This document shows, one piece after another, positions 1 to 6,001 of a stretch of 11,510 bases of DNA. The translations under genes were made by a program, and so were the position numbers. The stretch spans positions 1 to 11,510 of the forward strand of contig DATMRA010000100.1 in the NCBI GenBank assembly GCA_035566535.1, read 5' to 3'. The notes beneath the pieces are model-generated. The model ran no database searches. It saw only the letters and a list, made by a program, of their open reading frames with translations, and was not told the DNA's origin. Position 1 is the first letter of the stretch. Each line of letters opens with the position of its first letter. The DNA is from JAFARE01 sp035566535 (GTDB lineage Bacteria; Chloroflexota; Dormibacteria; Aeolococcales; Aeolococcaceae).

Positions 1-362
1 GCCGACCAACGGCCGTCCGCCTTGGCGCGCTCGACCTCTGCGATACCCGCCGGATGCATGCGGCCTTCGCTAGCCAGTCGCGCCACCAGTCCGACGTTGC
101 GCTGCGACCACGTGCTGCGGGCGCGTCGCGGGGTGAACCGCTGGCGGTAGGTACCGCCGTCGCGAGGCTTCGCCTGGCCATCGATCCAGCCGTGACACAG
201 CGCTTCCTCCACCGCCTGGCTGTAGGTCAGCGAGGTTGGAGTGGTTGTCCCCTTTTTGGAGAGCACCAGCCAAACGCCGCTCGGCTGAGCGTGATGATCG
301 CGCAGCCACGTATGCCACTCGGGTGCGTCGGCGACGATCAGCTCGGGCAGCTCCTCGGACAT
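1..362 (-). CDS. YdeI/OmpD-associated (OmdA) family protein, 3' end outside window
   Basis: The first 120 codons of a minus-strand gene that leaves the window at its left edge, so no stop is seen. It starts ATG (362-360), encoding MSEELPEL. Family hallmarks are visible in order: APEWHTWLRDHH...GVWLVLSKKG near residues 13-38, VEEALCHGWIDGQ near 50-62, and RFTPRRARSTWSQRN followed by EGRMHPAGIAEVERAKADGRW near 74-119. These match the YdeI/OmdA family (loosely annotated as bacteriocin-protection or OmpD-associated). Its biochemical activity is not established. The usual C-terminal OmdA helical part lies beyond the window. It is divergent from the reductase gene starting at 542. No strong ribosome binding site precedes the ATG. 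Family assignment is confident; function is open. Confidence 0.88.
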   Translation of the reverse strand, partial: MSEELPELIVADAPEWHTWLRDHHAQPSGVWLVLSKKGTTTPTSLTYSQAVEEALCHGWIDGQAKPRDGGTYRQRFTPRRARSTWSQRNVGLVARLASEGRMHPAGIAEVERAKADGRWS

Positions 363-541
363 GACTCGCGCACATTGACATGTGGCACCGCCATGGTGAA
401 CGCTCGTCAGTGGGCGCGTCGGGTCGACGGGCCTGTGCCAACGCCGCGATGAGTTCCGCCATCGCGGGCCGTCATAAGCAACAAACCCAACCGCGCTGCG
501 CCGCTGCCGCGGGAGGGGAGGTCGAAATATAGGGGAAAACA
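363..541. other. Divergent intergenic region
   Basis: About 180 bp between the 5' ends of the YdeI-like gene (minus) and the DHFR-like gene (plus), so it should hold both promoters. I see no convincing paired -35/-10 elements. A TTGACA at 375-380 has no -10 at the correct spacing. Nothing else is recognisable apart from the ribosome binding site of the plus-strand gene at its right end. Confidence 0.5.
531..535 (+). promoter_or_regulatory. Ribosome binding site of the DHFR-like gene
   Basis: AGGGG lies 6 nt before the ATG at 542. This supports that start codon. Confidence 0.6.
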
Positions 542-1096
542 ATGGGGAAGCTTGTCGTAACTGAGTTCATCACCTTGGACGGAGTCATCGAGGAGCCGCG
601 CTGGTCATTCGAGTTCAATCGCGGCGATGAAGGTGAAGCCTTCAAGGGCGACGAGTTGAAGGCGGCCGGCGCGCAGTTGCTCGGACGGGTCACCTACCAG
701 GGCTTCGCGAAGGCATGGCCGACAATGCCCGACGCGGGCTGGTTCGGCGAGATGATGAACAGCATGCCGAAGTACGTCGTCTCCACCACGCTCACTGACG
801 CAGAGGCGGATTGGAACAACTCGACGGTGATTCGCGACGACGTCGCCGGCCAGGTCAAGCGGCTCAAGGCGGAGGTCACGGGTGACATTCTCGTCGCCGG
901 CAGCGCAGAGCTCGTACGTTTCCTCGCCGGCTCCGACCTCGTCGACGAGTACCGCTTCATGCTCTATCCGATCGTGCTTGGCGCCGGTAAGCGTCTGTTC
1001 GACGTTGGAGTCGCACGGATCAAGTTGCGCCTGGTCGACTACAAGACTGTCGGTCCCGACGGCATTGTGATCCTCACCTACCAGCCGGTCCGTTAG
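542..1096 (+). CDS. Dihydrofolate reductase family protein (RibD C-terminal-like domain)
   Basis: A 184-residue single-domain protein of the RibD-C/DHFR-like fold, the family of B. subtilis YyaP/YwjB-type proteins. Members are presumed cytoplasmic NADPH-dependent reductases, but most have no known substrate. Visible signatures are the N-terminal strand with FITLDGVIEEP (residues 9-19), LLGRVTYQGF (46-55), the dinucleotide-side motif ILVAGSAELVRFL (116-128), and the C-terminal DEYRFMLYPIVLGAGKRLF (135-153). Length is typical for the family. The ATG at 542 has a good ribosome binding site 6 nt upstream. The stop (TAG 1094-1096) lies inside the 3' end of the opposite-strand SRPBCC gene, giving a 23-bp tail-to-tail overlap. 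It is unlikely to be the true folate-pathway DHFR, because it belongs to the RibD-like branch. Confidence 0.9.
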   Translation: MGKLVVTEFITLDGVIEEPRWSFEFNRGDEGEAFKGDELKAAGAQLLGRVTYQGFAKAWPTMPDAGWFGEMMNSMPKYVVSTTLTDAEADWNNSTVIRDDVAGQVKRLKAEVTGDILVAGSAELVRFLAGSDLVDEYRFMLYPIVLGAGKRLFDVGVARIKLRLVDYKTVGPDGIVILTYQPVR

Positions 1097-1544
1097 CAGG
1101 AGAGTCGTTTCCCGCCTCGTACACTTCTTTCAGCCGCGCGAGGTCGCGGTCAACCTGGCGCTCGATGAGAAAGCGAAGCGCGGGTTGCGCGAAGCGGAAG
1201 AGTGATGGCGCCGAGGCGTTGCCCCAGCCGTCGAGCCTCGTGCCCAGCGCCGTCGGGTGCAGAGTGAAGCCGGCTTCAAAGTTGAACCGACCACCAACCG
1301 AGCGGCACGCAAATCGTTCCGGTGGGTGAAGCACGGTGCACTCGGCTCCCTGGGAGAAGTGGATGCCGAGAAAATTCACCTCCACCGAGAGCCGCGTGCC
1401 AACCTGGACCTTCTTGTGGGCCGGACGAATGTTCCGGATGGGACCCACGTACTCGGCGATGTTCGACGGCGTCAGCAGGTACTCGTAGAGTTCGACCGCT
1501 CCACCGGGAAGGTCGATGGTCTTCCGAATCTCGATCAGGGCCAA
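1074..1544 (-). CDS. SRPBCC (START/Bet v1-like) family protein
   Basis: A 156-residue protein with the layout of the SRPBCC/polyketide-cyclase-like fold, a hydrophobic-ligand-binding helix-grip. The N-terminal strand IEIRKTIDLPGGAVELYEYL (4-23) leads into the first helix. Beta strands follow (VGTRLSVEVNFLG, FACRSVGGRFNFEAGFTLHP, GTRLDGWGNA), then a long C-terminal helix FAQPALRFLIERQVDRDLARLKEVYE (118-143). No catalytic residues or ligand can be read from sequence. The reading frame has no ATG near its 5' end. The only reasonable initiator is TTG at 1544-1542, with GAGGA just upstream but at unusually short spacing. It lies 39 bp downstream of the DksA-like gene on the same strand and could be co-transcribed with it. 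It overlaps the DHFR-like gene at 1074-1096. Confidence 0.85.
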   Translation of the reverse strand: MALIEIRKTIDLPGGAVELYEYLLTPSNIAEYVGPIRNIRPAHKKVQVGTRLSVEVNFLGIHFSQGAECTVLHPPERFACRSVGGRFNFEAGFTLHPTALGTRLDGWGNASAPSLFRFAQPALRFLIERQVDRDLARLKEVYEAGNDSPANGPAGR

Positions 1545-1583
1545 AGTCCTCGTGGCTGGTCGGACCCCGCGTTCACTCCATCG

Positions 1584-1931
1584 CTACTGAGAGTTCGGCG
1601 GCTCCTCGTCGACCAGGGTGGTCGCCGTTGGAAGCGCTTCAAGGCGCTCGACTGGAATGGGCTTTCCGGAGACCTCACTCACGCCGTACGTCCCGGTCTC
1701 GATGCGGGACAGCGCTCGATCGATGCGCCCAAGAAGCTCGCGGTCCAGGTCGTTGTCGTCAATCGCGCGCTCACGCTCGAAAATCGATTGGGCTTCGTCG
1801 CCCTGATCATCAGCGTCCTGGTCACCGGTGCCCTCGAGCTCCTGGGTGCGCGCCTGGATCCGAGACTCCACCGACGCGCGCTCCTCCGAGAGCCGCTTGC
1901 GGAAACGCTCGAGATCCTCCGACGACAACAC
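1584..1931 (-). CDS. DksA/TraR-family protein lacking the zinc-finger cysteines
   Basis: A 115-residue homologue of DksA/TraR, which bind the RNA polymerase secondary channel and modulate initiation, often with ppGpp. An N-terminal helix (about 3-32) and a second helix (about 46-79) would form the coiled coil. The tip motif DxxDxA is kept as D42-Q-G-D45-E-A47. The C-terminal globular part YGVSEVSGKPIPVERLEALPT is clearly the family's zinc-finger region, but the four expected cysteines (CX2C-X17-CX2C) are S85, S88, L106 and E109, and the protein has no cysteine at all. The fold must be zinc-independent. Start is GTG (1931-1929), with AGGG 8 nt upstream; an in-frame stop lies five codons further upstream. 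It is 51 bp downstream of the FAD oxidoreductase gene. Family assignment is firm; action on RNA polymerase is inference. Confidence 0.88.
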   Translation of the reverse strand: MLSSEDLERFRKRLSEERASVESRIQARTQELEGTGDQDADDQGDEAQSIFERERAIDDNDLDRELLGRIDRALSRIETGTYGVSEVSGKPIPVERLEALPTATTLVDEEPPNSQ

Positions 1932-1937
1932 GACGAC

Positions 1938-1963
1938 TACCCTACTTCAACGAGGGAAGGGTA
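1938..1963 (-). promoter_or_regulatory. Inverted repeat in the leader of the DksA-like gene
   Basis: Perfect 6-bp arms TACCCT (1938-1943) and AGGGTA (1958-1963) are separated by 14 nt. In the minus-strand transcript the pairing would involve the AGGG that serves as ribosome binding site for the GTG at 1931. It could therefore mask translation initiation. The arms are short and chance is possible. Confidence 0.25.
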
Positions 1964-1982
1964 AATCGCTGACCGGCGGTTT
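1963..1982 (-). terminator. Possible weak hairpin after the FAD oxidoreductase stop
   Basis: AAATCGC (1963-1969) and GCGGTTT (1976-1982) form imperfect 7-bp arms around a 6-nt loop, directly after the stop of the minus-strand FAD oxidoreductase gene. One pair is mismatched in the minus transcript. The run of T that follows is only three long, so this would be a poor intrinsic terminator at best. Confidence 0.2.
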
Positions 1983-3356
1983 TCACCCCGGCCTGATGTT
2001 GAGGTTGGCGCGAAAAACGTTGTCCGGGTCCCAATGTCTCTTCACTTTGATCAGCCTCTCGAGGTTGGGTCCGTACGCCGCCCGCACTCGATCGAGGTCG
2101 TCGCCGCCCATGAAGTTCGTATAGGCCTCGCCGGTCCCGAGCGGGCGCAGCGCGTCGCTGAACTCGCGAACCCACCGGATGTTCTGCTCGTTCTCAGCGG
2201 GATCCATCCATCCCGCCGGAAGGTTGACTACGAATGGCGCGTAGCGGCGGCAGAAGGCGGTGTCGCCTTCCGCGACTCGCGCGACGGCGCCTTCGAGATG
2301 GTGGATGTGCACCTGGCCCAGTGGCGACGGGTTGCGGGCCGCGTGCTCTGTGAGAACACCGATCGCTGCGTCACTGAGCTCGCCGAGGTACTCGGTGCGC
2401 CAGTACGCCAGGAGCCCGTGCGGTGCGCCGTCGTCGAACATCGTCTGCAGGACCGCATACGGCACCGGCGCGGTCATCTGAGCCACGGGCTCCGCGAACG
2501 TGTTCATTGGCGCGACCTCCGCCTGTGCAGCGGCGAGATCGCCGCAGTGGCAGGCGAGGACCGAGACCACCGGATGTCCCTGGACCTCGGCGAGCACGAA
2601 CGGTGCCGGAGGTGCGGTGATGAACCCAACCAGCGTGGTGAGCTCGTCGGGGCAGTCGTCCACAAACTGCCGGTAGGCCGTGAGGACCTGCCGAGCATCT
2701 CGTGGCGCATACATGACGAGGCTGACGAGCACGGTGCTCAGCGGATGCAACTCAAACTCGAAGCGAGTGACAACTCCGAAGTTGCCGCCGCCGCCTCGAA
2801 GTGCCCAGAGGAGATCGGCGTTCTCGTGCGCATCGGCGCGCACCACATCGCCTGCCGCCGTCACCACCTCGGCCCCGACCAGGTTGTCGCACGTGAGGCC
2901 GTACCGACGCATCAACCACCCGATACCACCGCCGAGGGTGAAGCCGCCCACGCCGGTGTGGCTAATGATCCCGCCTGTCGTCGCCTGGCCGTGCGCCTGC
3001 GTCGCCTGGTCCACGTCAGACCAGAGCGCTCCGCCACCCACTGTCGCCCGCATGGCGCCCGCATCGACCGTCACCTCGCGCAGCGGTGAAAGGTCGATGA
3101 CCACGCCGCCGTCGCAGACGGCGCTACCGGCCACGTTGTGTCCCCCGCCACGCACGGACAGCGGCAGTCCGGCCGACCTCGCCAGCCGGATCGCTTGCGC
3201 GACGTCGGCCGCTCCCGCACACCGGGCGATGGCGAGCGGCCTGCGGTCGATCAGACCGTTCCAGACGCGGCGTGCGTCCTCATATCCAGCGGTGTTCGGT
3301 GTGATGACACCGCCTGAAATCGTCTCGGCGAGTTCGGTCGTGATGTCAGTGGCCAT
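1983..3356 (-). CDS. FAD-binding oxidoreductase, berberine-bridge-enzyme (BBE) type
   Basis: A 457-residue flavoprotein of the PCMH/VAO superfamily with a C-terminal BBE segment. The FAD domain shows RGGGHNVAG (69-77), where H73 is the expected 8-alpha-histidyl FAD attachment site. CDGGVVIDLSPL (81-92) follows, then SHTGVGGFTLGGGIGWLMRRYG (132-153), whose region would hold the second (cysteinyl) FAD linkage of bicovalent enzymes. No cysteine is there, so mono-covalent flavin is predicted. The C-terminus WDPDNVFRANLNIRP is the classic BBE ending. No signal peptide is visible, so it is probably cytoplasmic. Substrates in this family include sugars, alkaloids and polyphenols and cannot be read here. 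ATG at 3356 is chosen over the longer frame because GAGAGGA lies about 5 nt upstream and the family N-terminus begins here. Two CRP-like sites lie 70-107 bp upstream. Confidence 0.92.
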   Translation of the reverse strand: MATDITTELAETISGGVITPNTAGYEDARRVWNGLIDRRPLAIARCAGAADVAQAIRLARSAGLPLSVRGGGHNVAGSAVCDGGVVIDLSPLREVTVDAGAMRATVGGGALWSDVDQATQAHGQATTGGIISHTGVGGFTLGGGIGWLMRRYGLTCDNLVGAEVVTAAGDVVRADAHENADLLWALRGGGGNFGVVTRFEFELHPLSTVLVSLVMYAPRDARQVLTAYRQFVDDCPDELTTLVGFITAPPAPFVLAEVQGHPVVSVLACHCGDLAAAQAEVAPMNTFAEPVAQMTAPVPYAVLQTMFDDGAPHGLLAYWRTEYLGELSDAAIGVLTEHAARNPSPLGQVHIHHLEGAVARVAEGDTAFCRRYAPFVVNLPAGWMDPAENEQNIRWVREFSDALRPLGTGEAYTNFMGGDDLDRVRAAYGPNLERLIKVKRHWDPDNVFRANLNIRPG

Positions 3357-3409
3357 GGTGGTCCTCTCTCTCAATGTGCCCTGGGGATGCAGCGAGGAGC
3401 CTGACCCAC

Positions 3410-3424
3410 GCGCGGACGCCGCGC
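3410..3424. repeat. Short GC-rich hairpin upstream of the FAD oxidoreductase gene
   Basis: Perfect inverted repeat GCGCGG-ACG-CCGCGC with 6-bp arms and a 3-nt loop, in the gap between the CRP-type regulator gene and the FAD oxidoreductase gene. No T-run follows on the minus strand, so it is not a standard terminator. It may be a weak end-of-operon or leader structure, or chance in GC-rich DNA. Confidence 0.35.
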
Positions 3425-3440
3425 AATGACGCAGCGCACA
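3425..3440 (-). promoter_or_regulatory. Second, weaker CRP-like site
   Basis: On the minus strand TGTGC-N6-TCATT matches the CRP consensus TGTGA-N6-TCACA at 7 of 10 positions. Positions 3427-3440 are a 13/14 direct copy of 3450-3463, offset by 23 bp. The site centre lies about 76 bp before the FAD oxidoreductase ATG. Confidence 0.4.
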
Positions 3441-3447
3441 GTCATGG

Positions 3448-3463
3448 TGTGACGCACCGCACA
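3448..3463 (-). promoter_or_regulatory. CRP-like operator upstream of the FAD oxidoreductase gene
   Basis: On the minus strand TGTGCGGTGCGTCACA fits TGTGA-N6-TCACA at 9 of 10 positions, with the correct 6-nt centre. It starts 4 bp after the stop of a gene encoding a CRP/FNR regulator whose recognition helix keeps the CRP residues for TGTGA/TCACA. Its centre is about 100 bp upstream of the FAD oxidoreductase start. Binding is inferred from the motif only. Confidence 0.5.
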
Positions 3464-3467
3464 TCCC

Positions 3468-4172
3468 TCAGGGAGCGGCGTCGAATTCCTCTGCTCGCCG
3501 GCGTAACGAATCGATCCTCTGGATCACGATGGTGCCGGACTCCTGGGCGACCGCACCTTCACTGATCAATGTGGCCAGCGCCCGGTTGACGCTTTCGCGT
3601 GAGGCGAGCACCATGCCCGCGAGCGTTCGCTGCGACATCTTCAAGTCGATGCGGACCCCGCCTTCACACGCCTCACCGTGTCTCGCCGCGAGCTCCAACA
3701 GCTTGGCGGCCACGCGCCCGGCCACGTCGAGAAACGCAACACCGGATACAACACCGAACCGATCCCGGGTCATCTCGGCCAGCCGCGCCAGGATCCTGCG
3801 CATCACGACGGGGTCTTCCTCGAGGATGCGCATCAGCTCGTCGCGATGGAGCAGCAAACACTCACTGTCCTCAACAGCAAGCCCGTCAATGACGCGTGTT
3901 GCGCCTTCGATGACCGCGCCGGGTTCGCCGAATACCTCACCGGGCCGCCATACCATCATGTCGACGACCTCGTCGCCGTCAGTTCCGACGCGCGATGCCT
4001 TCACGGTGCCGGAAGCGAGGATGAAGATGTCCTGGGCGGGGTCACCGACGCGAGAGAGGTACGTTCCCCGTGGATACCGACGCCGGCGGGTGTGAGCCGC
4101 ATACGCCGCAAGCCTTTCGGGCGGAAGATCTCGGAACAAGTAGGTTCCGGCCAGGACATCTTCCGCGCGCAT
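3468..4172 (-). CDS. CRP/FNR-family transcriptional regulator
   Basis: A 234-residue regulator with an N-terminal cyclic-nucleotide-binding beta-barrel (about 10-125), a dimerisation helix (about 118-142) and a C-terminal winged helix-turn-helix (about 147-225). In the phosphate-binding cassette, FGE (81-83) and R93 have the same E-to-R spacing as E72/R82 of E. coli CRP. The C-helix adenine-contact residues (CRP T127/S128) align with R138/F139, so the ligand may not be cAMP. AFLDVAGRVAAKLLELA resembles the CRP hinge. The recognition helix SRESVNRAL (191-199) keeps R-E-x-x-x-R (R192, E193, R197), as CRP R180/E181/R185, and not the FNR E-x-x-S-R pattern. It has no N-terminal Fe-S cysteine cluster. 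It is the last gene of the operon, starting 9 bp after the ABC ATPase stop, with a weak ribosome binding site. Confidence 0.92.
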   Translation of the reverse strand: MRAEDVLAGTYLFRDLPPERLAAYAAHTRRRRYPRGTYLSRVGDPAQDIFILASGTVKASRVGTDGDEVVDMMVWRPGEVFGEPGAVIEGATRVIDGLAVEDSECLLLHRDELMRILEEDPVVMRRILARLAEMTRDRFGVVSGVAFLDVAGRVAAKLLELAARHGEACEGGVRIDLKMSQRTLAGMVLASRESVNRALATLISEGAVAQESGTIVIQRIDSLRRRAEEFDAAP

Positions 4173-4181
4173 ACCGAGGAA

Positions 4182-4853
4182 TTATCCGTCGACGATGCCG
4201 CCATCCTCAATCCGCAGCACCCGGTCAGCGAGATCCGTCAACCGAGTGTCGTGCGTGACGACGACACAGGCCTGACCGCCCTGATGGACTGAAGCGCGGA
4301 TCAGTTCCATGGCTTCGCGCCCCTTGTGCGTGTCGAGGCTGGCGGTGGGCTCGTCGGCAAGGATGATGCGGGGGTCGGCGATGAGGGCGCGCGCGAGGCT
4401 CACCCGCTGCTTCTCACCGCCGCTCAAGGTGCCGGGGTACGCGTGCCCACGGTGCGACAAGCCGAGCCGATCGAGAAGCACGCCGGCGCGTTCGATTGCC
4501 ACTCGACGCCCAACACCCACCAAGCGCAGCGGTAGCGCGACGTTCTCCACAGCCGTCAATGCCGGAAGCAGGTTGAAGGTCTGAAATACGAATCCTATTG
4601 TCCGCAGACGCATCGCTGCCATGTCGCTGCGCTGGTACAGGCGTCCGATGCCATCAATGGTCACGGTGCCCTGGGTCGGCGTCAGCAAGCCGCCGATCAT
4701 CGACACGAGCGTCGTCTTGCCGGAACCGGAGGGGCCCAACAGCAGCACGATCTCGCCGGAATCGACCGACAGGTTCACGCTCTCGACGGCGGTCACCGTC
4801 GCCTCGCCCGAGCCAAATGTCTTGGTGAGGTCGCGGGCTTCAAGGACGCTCAC
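4182..4853 (-). CDS. ABC transporter ATPase, LolD/MacB/DevA type
   Basis: A 223-residue nucleotide-binding subunit that would energise the FtsX-type permease encoded directly upstream. All ABC motifs are intact: Walker A GPSGSGKTT (40-48), Q-loop Q91 in FVFQTFNLLPALTAVENV, signature LSGGEKQR (143-150), Walker B ILADEPT (164-170), D-loop SLD (172-174) and H-loop H201. The FQxFNLLP...VENV stretch is typical of the LolD/MacB/FtsE branch. The GTG at 4853 is chosen because it overlaps the permease stop in a GTGA junction and has GGAGG about 10 nt upstream, inside the permease tail, which implies translational coupling. The longer open frame upstream to 5051 is only the shadow of the permease. The cytoplasmic subunit is well supported; the substrate is unknown. 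Confidence 0.95.
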   Translation of the reverse strand: MSVLEARDLTKTFGSGEATVTAVESVNLSVDSGEIVLLLGPSGSGKTTLVSMIGGLLTPTQGTVTIDGIGRLYQRSDMAAMRLRTIGFVFQTFNLLPALTAVENVALPLRLVGVGRRVAIERAGVLLDRLGLSHRGHAYPGTLSGGEKQRVSLARALIADPRIILADEPTASLDTHKGREAMELIRASVHQGGQACVVVTHDTRLTDLADRVLRIEDGGIVDG

Positions 4854-6001
4854 GCTTTGAACACCTCCTGCGGATCGATGCGACGAACGTGACGAACGGG
4901 GAGGAGACCCGCCAGGAGGTTGACGGCGATGATCACGCCGGCGAGCTTGGCCACGAGGTCGATGTCGAGATTCGACTCGATGACCGGATACCACGCGTCG
5001 AGCGCGGCGGCGACACCGGCGGCCAGCCCCCATCCCAGCAGAACGCCGCACACCGACAGCACGAGCGACTGCAACAGAGCGCTTCCGTACAGCACGATCC
5101 GGCCCGCCCCGAGGGCCTTGAGCACCGCGTAATCGCGGGTGTGCTCCACCGTGGCCGTGTACAGAACGATGCCGGCGATGAGCACCCCGGCGACGAGGGC
5201 GACCACCACCAGTATCTCCACCGGCTGTCCGAAGCTCGACGTGATCGTCTCGGAGTCGTTGCCGGCGATGGTGGCGCGAGACAGTGCCTCGACTCCGCCG
5301 ATCCGGTTGATACCTGCGATGACGTCCGACGTGGACGCGCCGGCATTGAGGTATACGAGGCCGTAGCTGATCGTTTGCGTACCCGCGACCGTCTGGGCAA
5401 AGTCGAGTGGCGCGAAGAGAAAGAAGTCCCCCGCTGCGTTCGTGCCGGTGGAAATACCGACAACACGGAGCTGATGGCCGAAGAGACCGATGTTGTCGCC
5501 GACGCCGACGTTCGCGATGCTTGCGAATCCCCGGTCAACCACAACCTCGGCGCCGTGCGGCTGCGCCGAACCGCTGACCAGCTGCCACGGTCCGTGTCCA
5601 TCGCCAGGCTCGAACCCCACCAGATACACCGGGAGATGCGTACGTCCAGCGCCCACGATGCCGTTGACGGCCACGACGGGGTCAACCGTCCGCACCCCGG
5701 GAACTTCACGGATCTTGGCGAGCACGCCCGGGGGGAAGGCCGACTGAGCGAAGAGCAGGTCCTCTATGCCCTTCTCGCTCACCACCAGTTGTGCGCCGCT
5801 GTGATCGAGATAGGCCGTGGATGAAACCTCCAGCCAGCGTGAGATACCTTCCAGAAACAACACGATCATCGCTGCCACCGCGAGCGCGCTCGCGCTCAGC
5901 AACCAACGACGACGCTCACGGGTGAGGTTACGCCACGCTATGAATAAGGCGGTCGCCACACGACCGGTGATCCCGCTCTGCTCAATGGTGGTGATGGGCA
6001 T
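4850..6001 (-). CDS. FtsX-like ABC permease, DevC/MacB type
   Basis: A 383-residue membrane subunit with the four-helix FtsX/MacB layout. It has TM1 at about 33-52, a large extracytoplasmic MacB-core-like domain (about 55-258), then TM2 (about 262-282), TM3 (about 303-334) and TM4 (about 351-369). The cytoplasmic coupling segment HTRDYAVLKALGAGR (287-301) between TM2 and TM3 is characteristic. A single half-size permease next to one ATPase resembles DevBCA or LolCDE exporters, which use mechanotransmission and do not move substrate through the membrane. No DevB/MacA-type membrane-fusion protein gene is in the operon. The ATG at 6001 overlaps the 3' end of the upstream ArsP-like gene by 20 bp; its ribosome binding site is weak. 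It may export lipids, peptides or glycolipids; the sequence does not say which. Confidence 0.92.
   Translation of the reverse strand: MPITTIEQSGITGRVATALFIAWRNLTRERRRWLLSASALAVAAMIVLFLEGISRWLEVSSTAYLDHSGAQLVVSEKGIEDLLFAQSAFPPGVLAKIREVPGVRTVDPVVAVNGIVGAGRTHLPVYLVGFEPGDGHGPWQLVSGSAQPHGAEVVVDRGFASIANVGVGDNIGLFGHQLRVVGISTGTNAAGDFFLFAPLDFAQTVAGTQTISYGLVYLNAGASTSDVIAGINRIGGVEALSRATIAGNDSETITSSFGQPVEILVVVALVAGVLIAGIVLYTATVEHTRDYAVLKALGAGRIVLYGSALLQSLVLSVCGVLLGWGLAAGVAAALDAWYPVIESNLDIDLVAKLAGVIIAVNLLAGLLPVRHVRRIDPQEVFKA

Noticed and set aside
375..403. TTGACA as a sigma-70 promoter for the DHFR-like gene
   Set aside because: The hexamer at the 17-bp spacing reads GAACGC, which is not a -10, and the element lies over 160 bp from the start codon.
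70..462. 130-codon minus-strand frame overlapping the YdeI-like gene
   Set aside because: It is a different frame from the clearly homologous YdeI/OmdA translation, and it reads as Arg-rich noise beyond 360.
2034..3089. 351-codon plus-strand open frame opposite the FAD oxidoreductase
   Set aside because: His/Arg-rich translation with no recognisable domain; antisense shadow of a clear BBE-type enzyme.
3410..3424. Intrinsic terminator for the five-gene operon
   Set aside because: The hairpin is perfect but only 6 bp, and no T-tract follows on the minus strand; it is kept only as a repeat.
3357..3464. 36-codon N-terminal extension of the FAD oxidoreductase frame
   Set aside because: It has no family similarity, spans the CRP-like sites, and the internal ATG at 3356 has a good ribosome binding site.
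4854..5051. 66-codon upstream extension of the ABC ATPase frame
   Set aside because: It is Arg-rich antiframe-like sequence lying entirely inside the permease gene; the GTG at 4853 with GTGA overlap fits the family N-terminus.
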